Assembly (NCBI GenBank): GCA_037389465.1
Contig: JAZARR010000059.1
Location: forward strand, 7,401,001 to 7,465,000
Length of the DNA stretch: 64,000 nt
From: Baylisascaris procyonis
Taxonomy: Eukaryota; Nematoda; Chromadorea; Rhabditida; Ascarididae
Direction: 5' to 3'
The notes beneath the pieces are model-generated. The model was not told the DNA's origin. It did no database searches and worked only from the letters and a program-made list of their open reading frames with translations. The translations under genes and the position numbers were made by a program. Each line of letters starts with the position of its first letter. The stretch's first letter is position 1. Positions 12,601 through 36,700 of this stretch are shown here, in pieces.

Positions 12601-14074
12601 AATAGCAGCCGATTGCAAGCACAGCAATGTCTATAGAAGGGAACAAACAGTTTCATGAATAAAGTGAGAAGATTTTATGCGCTCTTTGAGCCATTCATAA
12701 AAGCAACAATACTATACATCTCCGGCAAATGAATCGTTTTTATTTCAGAAAAAGAACTAGAAGAGAATAAATTTAAACGATCGGAAGCACTGCAACAAAA
12801 ACTGCCATAAATAACCAAGAGGAGCGTAGAAAAGAATAACGTACCATGCCATACATGCCCTAACGCATCCCAGAATGACGCAATGCTGATACGTGCGCCA
12901 TCCCAAAGGCTGCTCGCATATGCTTCTCTTATTCGATGCCTCAGTCCATAAATGTGCAAGAAAATCACGCAGCCGTAGATAAAGAACAGTAGAAATATAG
13001 GAAGGACGAATGCAACGAAAATTGGCAGAAATAGCCACGCCAGGTACTGCAAAAAGATAGAAAAAATCGTAAGCCAACCAAACTAAAAGCAACGAAAAGG
13101 ACCTACATGCGTTGGTATTCCTATTAGCTTCTAAATCTTTCTTCATTGAAACATGCCAGAATCAAGCGTCTGCTAATAGAAGGTTATCCTCTTTACTTCC
13201 TCTTCCTTCGTCCCGATAAACCAATCAAGTTAAACAGAAACAAATGAGAACTGCAACAAAGCAAGAAAGACACTCAATTGAATGCAGGAAGTACACTATC
13301 TCAATTAGACCGAGACAACAATGCACTCAGACGTTAGCAGTTCGATGGAAATCAATGATAACGGATGCGCAGCAAACGCAAACAACAGCGTGATTCAACT
13401 GTAGAAAACATATCGCTAACCCGAACAGTGGAACGCGATCATGCGCCTAGTTTTATTTGCAAGGCGCCCTTTCTTCATATACGTATCATCAAATCTGCCG
13501 GCTACTGATAGTGCCGTCTTTCAACATTCGAAATTGGTACTTTATATTCGCAAAAAGCATGACCGCTAAAGAAAAACCCAAAACAACTGTAACGAGATAT
13601 TAAGAATGCGCCACAATGACAACTCCAAAACGATAGCTAAACGATCGCATAAAAATGATATATGCATATTTTCTCAGCCAGTCTATATAAAATTTTAAGA
13701 ACCCAAACCAACGAGGCGTGTTACATGAAAGTCTCATTCTTGAAAAGTTTCATTTGCAATGAGAAGGCAACTATCGACAGTGGATACAAATGAGAGGATG
13801 AACTGATATGCAGCACACACAAATACTCACCTAGATTGGTAAACCAACTATAAACACATCCACATACGCAGCGACACTACTCCTTCTTTAGAATAGTTGC
13901 TTTCTTAAACTGTGCAATAAATGCATGATTAATAAAAAAAGAGTAAAAAGCAAATGCTCAATAAGAGAACTGAAAATGAACCTCCATATAATCCCAATCG
14001 ACGTAATCGATAGCCCATGATATCCACAGCAGCAATACTTCAACGTACGGTTGCAACCAAGCGGGCCAAGACAT
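9632..14074 (-). CDS. TMEM68: TMEM68-type membrane acyltransferase, complete (7 exons)
   Basis: Exons in coding order: 13982-14074, 12845-13046, 12347-12514, 11695-11891, 10824-10887, 10263-10338 and 9632-9824. All phases agree and give 330 residues, close to human TMEM68. Family knowledge: TMEM68 is an ER membrane acyltransferase able to make triacylglycerol. Seen here: an N-terminal amphipathic start (MSWPAWLQPYVEV), a membrane segment near residues 33-60, the LWDGARISIASFWDALGHVW block, and the catalytic HGTLPID motif at residues 120-126. The glycerolipid-binding APGGVREALFS motif follows at about 186, then PVIPMFTENCRDAFR, IYGGFPVK and a basic C-terminal helix (LIRQHQRLPGSILRGILQ). The intron after exon 3 needs a GC donor (CCCG|GCAAGT); this is the only choice restoring the conserved KMPGW junction. 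The start was chosen because exon 1 is open, in phase and matches the hydrophobic lead-in of the family. Confidence 0.93.
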
Positions 14075-14686
14075 TTTCTGAAGCTGCTGTAGCAGAGGTT
14101 CTACCCACATTCGCTAAAAATGCCATCTGTCTTAATAAAACAACTACGGAAAAAAGATTCGTTATGAAAATAACACAGTATACAAAAGTCCACAGCCTAT
14201 AGAAAAACAATGCACTATGCTCGACTCACATAAATCCCGAGCACATCAAGTTCAACAAAAAAGCGATTCCTAAACGTCCACATAAAGGTAGCTTTACCTT
14301 CATATTGAGATTCAAGACCGTTTGATGAAGGCATCTACTGCTTTGACGAATGCGGTAAATCACATGGCGAGTGGAGGAGTGACACGTAGCTAATGTTGAA
14401 GTACATGAAGCTAGCGCGTGTTTCACTGCATACCTCCCTGTGCTCTCGCCTTGCGAAATCTCCTACTATTTGCAGGTGACCGCTTGCAATTACCTTCTGC
14501 TCAAGTATTATTACAAACAACCCTACGCTTCGTTCTCAGTTGCGCCCTTTGTGACTCCAATGAGTTGCCAAATCATGACAAAAAATTTCACAGCAACAAC
14601 GCTCAATACGTTTCCTCATTGTCCAACTGACTGTGAAAGTCACCAAGAAAATCATTTGTTCCTCATCTGTTTGGACAAAAGATTCC

Positions 14687-15946
14687 ATGACATCCTTTTC
14701 CCCAGTAAAAAATAAAGCGGATCGAAGAGAATTGTTTGTGGCTTATTGCAAGGAAGTGGTAGAAAAGATCAATTTGAAGAAATTCGAAGGCTGGGAAGCC
14801 ATAGTCTGCAAAAAGGAGAGGAACGAATCCGAGGACAACATTTATCTTCAAGAGTGGAAAGATCGCCACAATTGCCTTTCGCATTTTTGGATTCGCCAAT
14901 CAGAAGTAACGCATGCAAATAATAGGAAGTCGTTCACTTCATCAACATCAATTGGAGAGCTCGCAGGGTTTTCTACTTCGACAACAAAATAGCAGACATC
15001 ACTGACAGACATTGAGCGTTATCGACACACAATCATGTACCGCCAGCACGGCGTTCATAACAATTCCCGTTGACGATGTCACAACTTTTTTCCATGACCC
15101 TATTACGCATCCTGCAATTATAAACCACGCATCCTACCTAGTTTTAACAAAATGCGATTGAATATTGTGAATGTAAACCTAGCAGCATTCTGCTACCCGA
15201 CCAATCGATTCGCTGAAGGAAATCACCTTTGTGCTCTTAACAGGAAGTTATTTACCTACACAAGTATTGCATTAGCGGTTCAGCCCAACTGCTCTTTTTT
15301 GCACACACATCGAACTTCGGTATGCAGCGACGCTAACTACCATGCTTTCTGGTCATCAAGTGCGCTTTTCGTCTTCAGCTTAGAGTTCCACGGTGAACGC
15401 CGTTACATCTGCGATATACCGACTTAACACAGAGTTTGTCGAACAGCAATGGGATCGGTTTAATGCCTAATCCTGCGAAGAAAATTTCCAGTCTAAGCAA
15501 ACTTGCTCTCAAGCACTTCTATTATTTTCTCTCAACATGTCGTTCAAGTCATCAAACTGCACTAGTTTCCAGTCAAAATTCCATACCTTTTCGTATGAAC
15601 ACACCACTGAATAAAATTCTTCACCCCGTAGTGCAGGTCTTTCTAACATACTCAGAATAAATTCAGCGTTTGCATAAAAGTAGTCGCGTTAACAGTAGCA
15701 TCGATACACTGCAGAAGCAGTGTTGATTCCACCCTTCTTGTTAGCATCAACAAACAATCATCTCTGTCAAAACGATCTTATTACGTGTATAAGGCAACCG
15801 ATGGTCAGTTATGTGACCATAAGAAAGACCCATACTTCAATAGCAATCAAGTTCGACTCATAGAAAAACTTCGCATTATAATTCGTGAGGAACATAAAAA
15901 GGTTTCACTACTTCAGTGCATCTTTGAATTGGAAGAGGAAAAGTAA
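14687..15946 (+). CDS. Unrecognised protein gene, divergent from TMEM68 (partial model)
   Basis: Exon 14687-14905 starts MTSFSPVKNKADRREL and continues as a Lys/Glu-rich helical stretch with EGWEAIVCKKERNESEDN. It joins in phase across an 85-bp intron to 14993-15052 (QTSLTDIERYRHTIMYRQHG). A separate exon at 15745-15946 encodes SYYVYKATDGQLCDHKKDPY and then a strongly helical end (VRLIEKLRIIIREEHKKVSL) before TAA at 15944. Phases show that at least one exon between 15053 and 15744 is still missing. I do not recognise the family; the tail looks like a coiled coil. The start lies about 0.6 kb from the TMEM68 start on the opposite strand, so they may share a promoter region. Confidence 0.45.
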
Positions 15947-16171
15947 TTCGAATTAATATCACCACTGAACGGTTAAGATTTTTTTGCGACAAACTGCCTC
16001 AAAGCACAGTGATCCATTAGGGTCTTGTTTGCTCACCTATCAACCGAACTGTACACTCCTCCGATACCAAAAAACGCTCTCTATTGTTTGCAGCGCTTTC
16101 TACAAAATTTTACTCTCAAATTCATTCTCTCTGCTATAAGCCTGAAACTGAAAAAAAAAAAAGAATATAAG

Positions 16172-16300
16172 AGAAGCAACGCTGACGTCCGAACCACACC
16201 TTCGCCCTCAGCAGTCGCAGCGAAATTAGAGGAAAAACTCTACGAATCGATTCAGGCCCCCTGCAATAACGAAATGCAGGAAGCGCTTTGCTCCATTTAG
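16172..16300 (+). CDS. Candidate terminal exon, unknown
   Basis: An open frame after a TATAAG acceptor encodes 42 residues (starting [20 protein letters not shown]) and ends at TAG, just before the (TA)n tract. Composition is protein-like, but no family is recognised. It could be an alternative last exon of the gene at 14687-15946, or chance. Confidence 0.2.
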   Translation, partial: RSNADVRTTPSPSAVAAKLEEKLYESIQAPCNNEMQEALCSI

Positions 16301-16329
16301 CAACTGTAAACTCCTTCCCACTGCACTAT

Positions 16330-16331
<2 letters not shown>

Positions 16332-16414
<83 letters not shown>
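16332..16414. repeat. (TA)n microsatellite
   Basis: About 83 bp of pure TA repeat in the space between the 14.7-16.3 kb plus-strand exons and COA1. Confidence 0.97.
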
Positions 16415-16420
<6 letters not shown>

Positions 16421-17289
16421 CATGATCAGGTAGCATTCATAGCTCACATTTAAAAAAGATACATTAACAAAAATAAGCATGAAATCAGATCTTTGCATAG
16501 TTCAACAGTTACATCTTGACTGCAAATGCGAAAATATTGTCGCCACACAGGAGAGCTGTCAGCAGACAATAACGAGAACTAATTAACTGAGGTTATTCAA
16601 ATAACATCACCGATACAGACAATAAACGTTTGCAACGAAATTCAAGTGACCTCGTAAGGAGAGATGAGGGGGGAGGGTGGGGAGACAATTGGTTTCTTTC
16701 GCTTTGAAGCTAGGCGAGAAAATTTCGATTTCGTTAACGTGCACCCAACTTAAGCAGGCGGAAAGCCTCACTCTGCACCTGAGAAATTCATTTAGGCAAA
16801 ACAGATCTAATAAGAAATGAGCTTGAAATCGCTAAAAAACGACTTGCGACAAACTCATACAAAGAAGCATATTCAACTGCGATGTCCAGCTCCGCATACT
16901 ACTCGATATTTCACCTTCTCGCTAAATTTTTTTCTCCAAAACATTACCATATATAATGGCTTCCGATCATTCAAATTCAATAACAACAGTTAAAACTGTC
17001 GCTTTTAAATGACACAAAAAATTTCCAAGGTGAGCAAAGAGGAACATACATAGACAAAAATCCACTGAGTCATTAGTGGGTTAATCCATACTTCAACAAG
17101 AGAATGCTGTACGTAAAAATGCATTACAGTGTGCGTCAAAATACGCATATCTATCTCAACAAGAGAATATAGCCCGAAGATATTGGGAGCAGCGATTGCA
17201 AAGCTCGTCTCGCCGCCTCCCTCCCCCTTTTCTTGCTTTAACTCTTCTTCCAGCGGTATTTTGTGTTTTCGAAACAGAAAACCATTCTG

Positions 17290-19271
17290 CTACCGTGTAT
17301 GTGGCCTCCATTCCCCATTGTCGTAGATTACAACACGACAATTACTGTTTTCCAGTTCAAGTTCAACTTGTGCAGTTTCGAAAGGATGTTCATTCGAAGG
17401 CCGTGTAGCCCGCACTTCCATGAATCCGCCATCCACGGTTCCGGAGATGGGAATACGCAACTGAAAAAGCTAAGTATTTACGTTAGCAGAACAGATTGAA
17501 ATCTAGAAAGCAACCAGGAACAAAATACAAGTCAAACCTCTGCAAGATTTTAACCGTTACATGCAGGTTTTCCGATACCCAGGAGAAGATTTTAACTGGA
17601 AAAAAGCACATGAAAATCATGGAGTCATACATACTTCGTAAAACACTTCTTGAAGAAGGCTCTGTTCTGAAAGAAATTCAATAGTGCATTAGTTTATGAC
17701 AGCTGAAGCCATTCTTAAGACCACTCTAACCAGACCACAAGGAAACGCCTGATAAAACACCTCCCAATATCAGGTTGGCTGTGTTGTGAAGCCTAAGGTG
17801 GGCAACGATTAAGCAACTCGGTGCATGGTCTTTCAGCTTTTTAAAATACCTCATAGACGCCGCTAAATATTGCACTTCAAATCCATATTGAGCATATGAG
17901 GAACGGAGTCTCGATTAGCCCAGATCCCAGGGAACACAAATGCCTTTACCTCGGAAGTGAAATCGCTTACGTAGTTCCTCCTGCGATCCGCCAGATCAAC
18001 ATTACCCACAACAATAGGGGGCCCAAGAGTATTTCTTGCCTGTTCATGTTCGGCAACAATCTGCATCGCCTTCCTAAAAATGTACAGTTGAATATACTGA
18101 TGCAGGTGTGCAGAGGCACCAACTGCTTGCAAATAATTTGACAAGAAATATCTTCTAGTGTAAGGACCCGTTTTCCTCACTTAGTACCATTTGATATTTT
18201 CTAGCCTTCAGAGTCTTCATCTCTCTTTTCAGTTCTAACGCATAAAAAAGTTTACGAACGAAACCTTTATGAATACTCCATATTACTAAACCACTCCAAT
18301 ATGAGCAAATCAAATAAAACCAATATCTCAATTTGTTAAACTCATCCAGAAACTGCACGCAGCTTCCATGTTATCAAATAATCAAGCTTCTCTTCAGAAA
18401 ACATATGTTCTTCCCTCACAGGTATCCGTGGAAACGTGCCCTCTCTGGAAAAATGTGAACGTTAAAGACCCAATCGCAATCCCCTCTTTTCCTTTAATTA
18501 TAAATACCCACTTGGGATTGGCAAACACTGAGGTCCCCCTTTGCCGCATCGTCCATTAAGTCTGAGAAATCAGCAACAAACTCGATATTAACAGTACGAA
18601 GTGAAGGCTCCCCTGAAAACATCTCAGCTCGCTAATTTTCCACACATATAAACTCGCTTCCTCAATTTTCCTCTCCATTATATGTGGGTTCCGAAACGTG
18701 TCAATAACATGTTTTCCCTCGTCCCTCGAGCATAAATCCGCTTTCGAAATGTTAAGAACACTATAAGCACTTTAAAAGAAGAAATATGTTATATGAAAAA
18801 GGGTAACTCTGAAATTGGGGCATAAATGGAGGACCTTCCTCCCCTTCCAGTAGCGTCTTAAGCAAAGCCACAGGAGCAACTGCTGGGAATTGTGTAACCG
18901 TGACTGGAAATATGACGTGTTCGGAAATGAAACAAGTTCAGTAGCAGTAAAATGTTATTTTTTCAACGAAGAAACAAGGAAACGCCGAAAAGGGACCTGA
19001 AACGTGAAACAGAGTCTGCTGAGAGCAGCAAAATGAAACGGAGTTTGAAATATACTCATAAAATACGATCAGCCCGATTTACACGCCTGTGCTTCACTCT
19101 CCAAGACCGCCTTTTGCAGGTGAGAAAAATATACCTGTAGTGAGGAAGTGCTCGAACCTTCCGTTGGACGTTTTTGTGTGCGAAGTAAACAAAAGTAGAA
19201 CCAATTATGAGAGTGCCTCCGGCGATCTGGAGAAGTGTTGAAGTCTTCACACGACCCAAAACACTGCTCAT
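17290..19271 (-). CDS. COA1: COA1-like cytochrome c oxidase assembly factor, complete (3 exons)
   Basis: Exons in coding order 19135-19271, 17950-18073 and 17290-17460 join in phase (AG|G and phase 0) to give 143 residues; human COA1 has 146. Family knowledge: COA1 is a mitochondrial inner membrane protein with one N-terminal membrane segment that helps early assembly of complexes IV and I. Seen here: a membrane segment at about residues 13-33 (LLQIAGGTLIIGSTFVYFA) after a short basic start. The diagnostic AMQIVAEHEQARNTLGPPIV follows, matching the family LGPP motif, then LRIPISGTVDGGFMEVRA and a C-terminal beta-rich EVELELEN-type stretch. It is divergent from the helicase gene, with 2.75 kb between their starts. 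The COA1/TIM21-like fold is short, so orthology to COA1 rather than a sister family is likely but not certain. Confidence 0.87.
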
Positions 19272-22027
19272 AGCACCTGACTTCTTTCGTTAAAAAAAAA
19301 GACAGTTTTGCAGAGACGCAATGAACAGTGCTGTAAACTTCACAAATGAGGGACAACGTGACAAAAGAATTCGATCACACAACAACTTGTAGCCATTTTA
19401 TTGGAAGGTGATCGTGATCATCTCGTCAAATATTGGCCCCATTCGATTATTCACCACATTATTATAGTGTGCTGAAGACTGATTTAGCGATCCAGTGACC
19501 CTTGTGGAAGCTTATGCTATACTACAATTCCGCACTGAACCATTTCAAAGAAATCTGCCGATCCCTTCTAGAAATATGATGAAAGGGTACCAAACAAGGG
19601 CGATTCCCCATATTTCATCAGTTAAGTGTGCCAAAAAGATTCCGTGACACCCTCTTACATCTATTTTTTGCTAACTATACCCCTTCTACTGTATACGATT
19701 TGCTGCCTTGGCTATAGCATAAGAAATGAAAATTTTTTTACTGCTATCTTTACTTCACTTTCTTTGTTGTGAGGATTTGTGTCGTGATTGTCTTTACTTT
19801 AAAAAATTTGCTTCACTTTCCACCTCCTTTACTTCGCTGCCTTTACTATCTTTCGTAGCATAAGAAAATATTTTCACAGACATTGGTGTCGTGAGGGCTA
19901 ATTAAGAGTTGGCAGCCCTGCAGTAAAATGAGGCATACGCACAGTTGAAGTGATACCTATGCGATGCAGCCTTACGTACTTACCTCCTCCGCATACGACT
20001 GAATCCCCTCATCCATTCATCTTTCCTAGCATCCAGAATTGCAGATCTCAGTTTAGATATGAATTCGGTATATCACATTTAAACTTGGCAACCTAATCCA
20101 CGTATTTCAATTCAGCGGCCTTTATACTATTTACTATATTACTCCAACCTCACATAAGGCAGAGTAAAAGAAATGATTCTTCAGCAATAAGCTTGCACCA
20201 TGTTTCAACTTGACAAGGAAAATACTGCAAGCGAAGAAATGACTAAGTCTATGAGCAGGGGATATGAGATGACGAGGCGTTGCTTTTCGAGGATGGCTTC
20301 GTTGTATTGTCCTGCAGTTGCTCACATATCCTTTTTTCATCCCCCTACGGTTTAAACAACTTTTTTGAAAAGGGGAGAAGACATACGAGACCCATCATAA
20401 ACTCTACTGACCTTATTTAGCTCAGAAAAGGACACAATCAAGACAAGGACTTCCGCACCGATGCAGCTAAAAAACTTCAAATTATTCAGCTATACAAACA
20501 ATGCAATCGTCCCCAGAAAGATTCAAATACAGCAATCAGGAAATCGTGATGGAACTCCGAACATGCGCTTCGTGACTGTTTTGGCGGAAAGCCGTGGACT
20601 CTCTATTGTGTACCAGACCCAGGGATCCCCACTGCTCTGGCCTAAGTGTGGGGTCCTGGCGAGGCTACAGGTTGCATTGTTCTTTTCTGGGAAATCTGTT
20701 TCTACCGCCAGCGTGTTTTTGTGGGTAGTCATTGGCCCATGTATCAACGGCGCTGGCTCCTCTTTTTCTCCAGTTCTTTTTTGTGTTAGTCTGCTCTCTT
20801 ATTACCTCTCATTTCTTGTAATTTCCGGTATTTGCATTCCGCATATGTGAAATAGAATAAAAGATGTTGAAGATTTTTGCTGCGTCGTGACAGTCATTAA
20901 AAAACGAAATAAGCAAGACGAAGATAAATGTTGAGACGAGGTACATTTCGTTTCGGTTCTATCGGAGATGCAGTCCAGTTACAATTCACCACTCAGTTTT
21001 CCACCAAAGCACTCCGGTAAGTGTCTTTTCATTTTAAGCGTCTTTTTCACTTTTTTTTCGTCTGCTTTTACAAATTTGCACTGTCGAAACCGCAGACATG
21101 GCCTTAGTCTCCCACTCCACCATAAGTGGAAAGGCATGACCAAACCAGTTGGAACGTTGTCCATCTTAGTCATTCGACTTTATTCTTCGAGCTGGCCTCG
21201 CCATGTTTCCTCATGTGTGGCCAAAGCCTCGCTCGACCACGTTTCTTCACAAGTGGCTTTTGTACGCATGTGCACGGCCATGCTTCCTTTTTCCTTCGTG
21301 TCTATGCGCATGTATGTTGTGTTCATGTATCACACGCTAGTAGTTTCATCTTGTAAACGATCGAAGCTGCAGTTATAAAGTGACATCAATGCTAAAAAAC
21401 TGAAAAAATGTGGAATGTCAGCGAGTACCGACACATCGTTATGAAGCAGCTTAATGTGTCCTCCAGTAACGACGACCAGCAGTTGCACTTCTGTGTCCTC
21501 AATGGTACAAAAAAGGAGATAGAGAAGGATCTGATGAGATGCTATGGAGCATGAATATAAAACATGTTGGAATCCCCATATCAAGTGCTATTTTTCTCTT
21601 TTGCTGTATTCACCACCGAAGCAAAGGGTAAGGCTTGAAGCTGAAATGCAAAGCCACCGACCCTCATAGTCGGGATCCCTTGTCTTTTTTTTTCAAGCCA
21701 AATGGTAAATCAGAGATTGTCCCCACAAGCGTTCTCAAAAAAAAAAAAACATCTCCTCGACTAGCTAGTTTAGTGATGTTTAATTGATAATACTGCAGCC
21801 ATTCAATCACGAAATTTATACGTTGAGCATGTTGTGAAGAATCTCGTATTCTCGAGGGCCTCACATTATGTGAAGGTGAAGTGCTAGAAGGGAAGTGTGG
21901 CAAACTCGATTTTTTGAGGCTTAAATCCGCAACTTTTTGCACTATTCAAAACACTTTTAGGGGATAATGCAACTGCATTTCATTTAATTGCACGGGTTGT
22001 TTGATTTGTCGCATTTTTCAGCTTAAA
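19272..22027. other. Divergent intergenic stretch between COA1 and the helicase
   Basis: Most of it is AT-rich with no recognised coding content. Two plus-strand exon-like pieces occur. One is a 43-codon block at 20533-20667, bounded by TACAG and GTTGCA and locally GC-rich (ESRGLSIVYQTQGSPLLWPK). The other is 20968-21016, from an ATG to a strong GTAAGT donor (MQSSYNSPLSFPPKHS). The second could be a 5' exon of the helicase transcript, but its phase makes TAA on joining to 22025, so it would be untranslated or belong elsewhere. Confidence 0.35.
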
Positions 22028-32326
<10,299 letters not shown>

Positions 32327-33709
32327 TCAGCTCACAGTTTGAATGGGGTAGCGTCCGATGACCGCAGCTCAGATGTCTCTTCGTTTTGCAGTATGCTATT
32401 GCTGATCAGCCAAGTGTGTTGAACAGAAGGTGGCACGTCCAACATGCAGCTGTTGTAGTTCGACGCTTTTTGCAAACAGCCATTCTCATGTGGTCTCTCA
32501 ATGGAAATCCACGAGGCAAACCACGAAAACTCGTGTGCTGCTAGAAAAGGCTGGATGCAGATCAACTTAGCATACTTTTGTCTTTGCGATTTAGATTACT
32601 CCCTAATAAAGTAGACAGTGCGCTTCGTTTCCCAGCTCCGCTGTTTTGTTAATCTATGCGTGTGAGGAGGGATGCGTTTTGCTTACTTTATGATCTTACC
32701 ACTCGAGTGATGCCATTTAAAAAGTGAGAAGGGACATAGCTTTTTCGAATTTACCATAGTTCATTTCTGCATCTGCGACCAACACTGGGAAAATATATAA
32801 AACTCAGATTGCGCCCTCGTCATAATTACGCAAAAAGGAGTCACCAGAAAGAAATTAGGGTGACAATATCCGAGGACGTACAAGAGATCTTTAGTAACTA
32901 TTTCAGACCGCACAAAAATTCTGAGGAACAGATTGTAATAAGGGAAAAACTAACTTTGATCCTGTCTCTTGTACAGAGGTAGCAACTTGTTGTACAGCGC
33001 TTCCTTTTGTGCCAAGTAAAGCGGTCATAAAATAAATGCATTTAATATAGCTGACATTTCGCCATCACAGGCACAGGCCGGCGGAAATAAGTGAAGGTCG
33101 AGAACTGGGCAGTGGCAAGAAAACACATCGAAAGCCAAGTAATATAACACCGCAGGACATTTTCCCATTCTACGCTCATCCCTCTCAGGTGAAAGACGAA
33201 AAATGGTTTATTGCACTGGAACGTGAACTCTTCTTTTACTCTAGCCTTCGAATTTTAAAACAGCGGCCAATCGGAGGACCAGATAGCCCTCTGCTGATAT
33301 ATGCGCTCTCTTTGGACACATCATTTCTCGCATGCGTCAGCCCATGGCCATTCACGCGGTGCTTACCGGAATAAGCAAAAATCGTCTCGTTTGCTCCCGT
33401 CCACTCAGAAATAGATGGGGACGCTTGGTCACCACCGACTTTCTTATAAATTACTTCAACGAGCAGTGCGTAAAGTTTGACGGGCTAATAGGTTTACTAA
33501 TTTTGTCGGTCACTACGCACATAGAGGGGGGGGCACGCTATCTGAACGGATGTTGAATCACGTCAAAGAGGATTGCCCAACACGATGTCGCCAGTTCTTC
33601 TTCACAAGTGAAAATGAATGATCTTTTTTATGCCAACTTGAGTGGGTCCTTTAATTAAAGGCTGAGTTCCACGATGCGCTATAGATAACGTCACAAATGT
33701 GGATCACTT
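32327..33709. other. Convergent intergenic stretch, with two plus-strand exon-like frames
   Basis: It holds the helicase 3' region (AATAAA at 32605-32610) and the end of MGRN1 on the other strand. Two unexplained plus-strand frames occur. 32392-32544 follows a clean CGTTTTGCAG acceptor and encodes 50 residues (begins YAIADQPSVLNRRWHVQHAA) to a TAG. About 33055-33374 is an open frame of about 107 codons (includes HRKPSNITPQDIFPFYAHPS and KDEKWFIALERELFFYSSL). Neither is recognised. They may be exons of a small gene or alternative helicase ends. Confidence 0.3.
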
Positions 33710-36700
33710 TCATGCATATGCGTATTGCTCTTCACTGGCCGAGGGGGAGTTGTTTCGTTCGGTACGGACTGCTTGGGGTGAGTGTGGCATTCGAACTTGC
33801 TCGTCGCTATCGTCACTGCAGCTGTCTCGCAAACGAGTCTCGCTGTATGCGTCCTCGGGTCGAGAATGGAAATATTCATCCAGTGTTTGTTCATATTCAG
33901 CTGGTGACTCTTCCACTGCAGCACACAGTGCAGTTCCACATGAAGAACATTCCAGCGATCCGTTTCTTTCTGCTGCCTTTAAACCATTCATTTAAGATTG
34001 GTATCTCTCGTACGACCTATGGGTGGTAGGTTTTTGTCGTTTCAAAGAATAAGCAGTATTCATATTGCACTGATTAAGAAAGAAAAAACGTTTGGAGGCT
34101 ATTCATGGCTTCAGTTTCATTTTTACACATCACTGCCTACGCAGTTTTTTCTCTTTCTAATTATCACCGAATTTCTCTCAATTTTCAGGCTCATGAGCAA
34201 TATTTGTCAATATACTACAACAGTAACGAGCCCAGAAAGAGAACTAACTCCGAAAACAATCTTAAGATTAGGATTACGAGGCTACGAACGAGCAAGCAGA
34301 ATTTCTTTCCTCGGATGACTTCTTTTAATAAATCAGAAACGTAGTTGTACCTTATGACTTGGATAGCGATTCTGCTGCGCTGGCAACTTCTGTTCGATGG
34401 CCTGAAAGTCGGGTCGAAAACTCTGCTGATATTGAGCAAAAGAAAAAGTATTGTGCATGCATAACAATAACTTAATGAGCTTAAGATAAAACACAAATAC
34501 TATAACAACATCAGTCAAATCAAGCAAAGCCATTTGGGCGTGTTCGGGTTCCTTTCCCTCTCCTCCCTCTCCTTTTGCTATGCCACTCTCATAAACTTTT
34601 CGAGGAATTCACCGTTGACTAAACCATACGAATTCCCTAAAAACAACTAAAACATTTTAATGGATTTATATATTGTTGTACGTGCAGGTATCTATAAATC
34701 TATGTGCGAATTTATTTGCATTTATATATAATCATAAGCATGCATGTCAAACTATACAAATTACATGTGCACGTGCATGAAGCAAGGCACTTTTCCGGAA
34801 GGAGGAGGAGGGGGGGGTAACATGAAGTCTGAAAGCTCTGCTTTCTCTCCTCATAACCTTCAGCGGTAGAATGTCCCTCCCTTTCTTGATCAATCCTAAT
34901 TGAAGTCCCGGAAGCAACAATACTGCTGCAATAAATGATGGAGCGACGTACCAGTTGACCGGATGTAGCGCGATTAGTAAATTCATCGGCCGTTTTCATC
35001 TCGATGTAGACAGTATTGTCGTCGGCATTGTCACGCGTTGGCGCGTTAAGTGTTAACACCTCAAATCATAAATCATTCCTATGAATACATAAATAAACAT
35101 CAGTGATGGAGTGCTTGACGTGTTGTTACATATTGTCGTAGTTATGCGATGCTCCGCAACTAAAACACCTCTAGCAGGTCCCTTGCTAGAGTAGCAACCA
35201 TTCGCCGAAACTGCACTTAAATCTGGGTAACGTTGCGATCACCTGCTGTTTTTATTTATGATGCGGTAGATATAAGAACAAGCAAAAAAAAAAAAAACAA
35301 TACACGCGCTTATTTAACACCTAACAACAGAAAGACTGTGATCGTCCCAACACATCACAGTCTGATTATACCGAGCAAGAATAAGGCAAAAAAAAACCTG
35401 CTGAATATTAATAGCAGTGGGCGAGGCACGTCGATTAGAATTTGAAGTGAAAGAAGGCGTCAAGTCGTACGCATCAAGCTCACAGGCTGCCGGCGAACCA
35501 GTTTGCAACACACACGACTGAATATGACTGACTGGACCGTTTAGTGCTTCCACTAACGTCATCGTCTCATACCTGCAAACAAACAAAGCTGCTAGTTGTT
35601 CATGAAAACTACCTGCGAATCTGCGCAGAAGATATCTGTAGAATGAGCTACCCAGTGGAGGTAACATAAATGGGCTTATCATCCGCTGTGGCTGCGAGCG
35701 CATGTGAACAGATTTATCCAACCTCTTTGTTCTTTAAACAGAGGCAAAGAGAAGAAGAAGAGGACACTACAAGTGCACTGACAGTTTATTGATACACTGA
35801 CTCTTTTAGCTACAAACAGCTTCATCTTAAGCCTATGAGAAGACATGAACACTGCCGGTTTGACAGTTTCACACGATTAAGAGCAGTGAAAAAGGAAAGG
35901 GATTACCGGGTCTGCGAGCGTGTCTGCTGTGTTGAAGACGACTGATCAGTGATTGATACCGTGCTCACTACTCGCATCGTTTTCAGCTGCAGAAGAGCGC
36001 GAAACGGAGAACGACATATCGGACAATTGTTTAGCTGCAAGTTTGTCTAGGTTAAAATTAAGGGTTTTATATGGAACAATCGTTGTTGTAAGGAATGGCA
36101 GACACTAAGGTGTGGTTTTATGCTTCTCTTGCAACTCTCGCTTTAATATCTTTAAAATCGGCAACTGCTTGTTGCCTACTGAAACAACAGCGTTCTGCAC
36201 ACTGGAATTCATAATCAAAGGCCGAGAACCAATTTGCGATGCGACTCCGCATAACGATGCTGGAAATCTACCCGGAAGATTGGATAGCGGGAGGACAGCA
36301 AAGGAAGCATAATGCAAGGACAGGAATTAAATGAGGATTTGAAGAAAGGCGCAATCAAAACATTTCATTCCTTACCTATCTCTGCATCAAAGTTTTTAAG
36401 AGCTAGAGGGACACCTTTTGGCGACGCGCCGCTAAAAGTGATGCATAAAAACTTGAAGCTTCAAAATCTTGCCTTGAATTGAATAGAGGTGGAAACAGAA
36501 GTGAGGAGGTAGAAGCAACGTTATCATTAAAAAAAAAAACGGCTGCCGAACACAAAACAGGCTAAAAATTGGAGTCACCTTCAAAGAATGTTGCCCTAAC
36601 GAACACCTACCTTATATCGGAGAGTCTCTGCACAGCCATTACAAATGCACAAATGTCTGCACGGCAATATAACCGTGTCTCGGATGTCAGACATGCAAAT

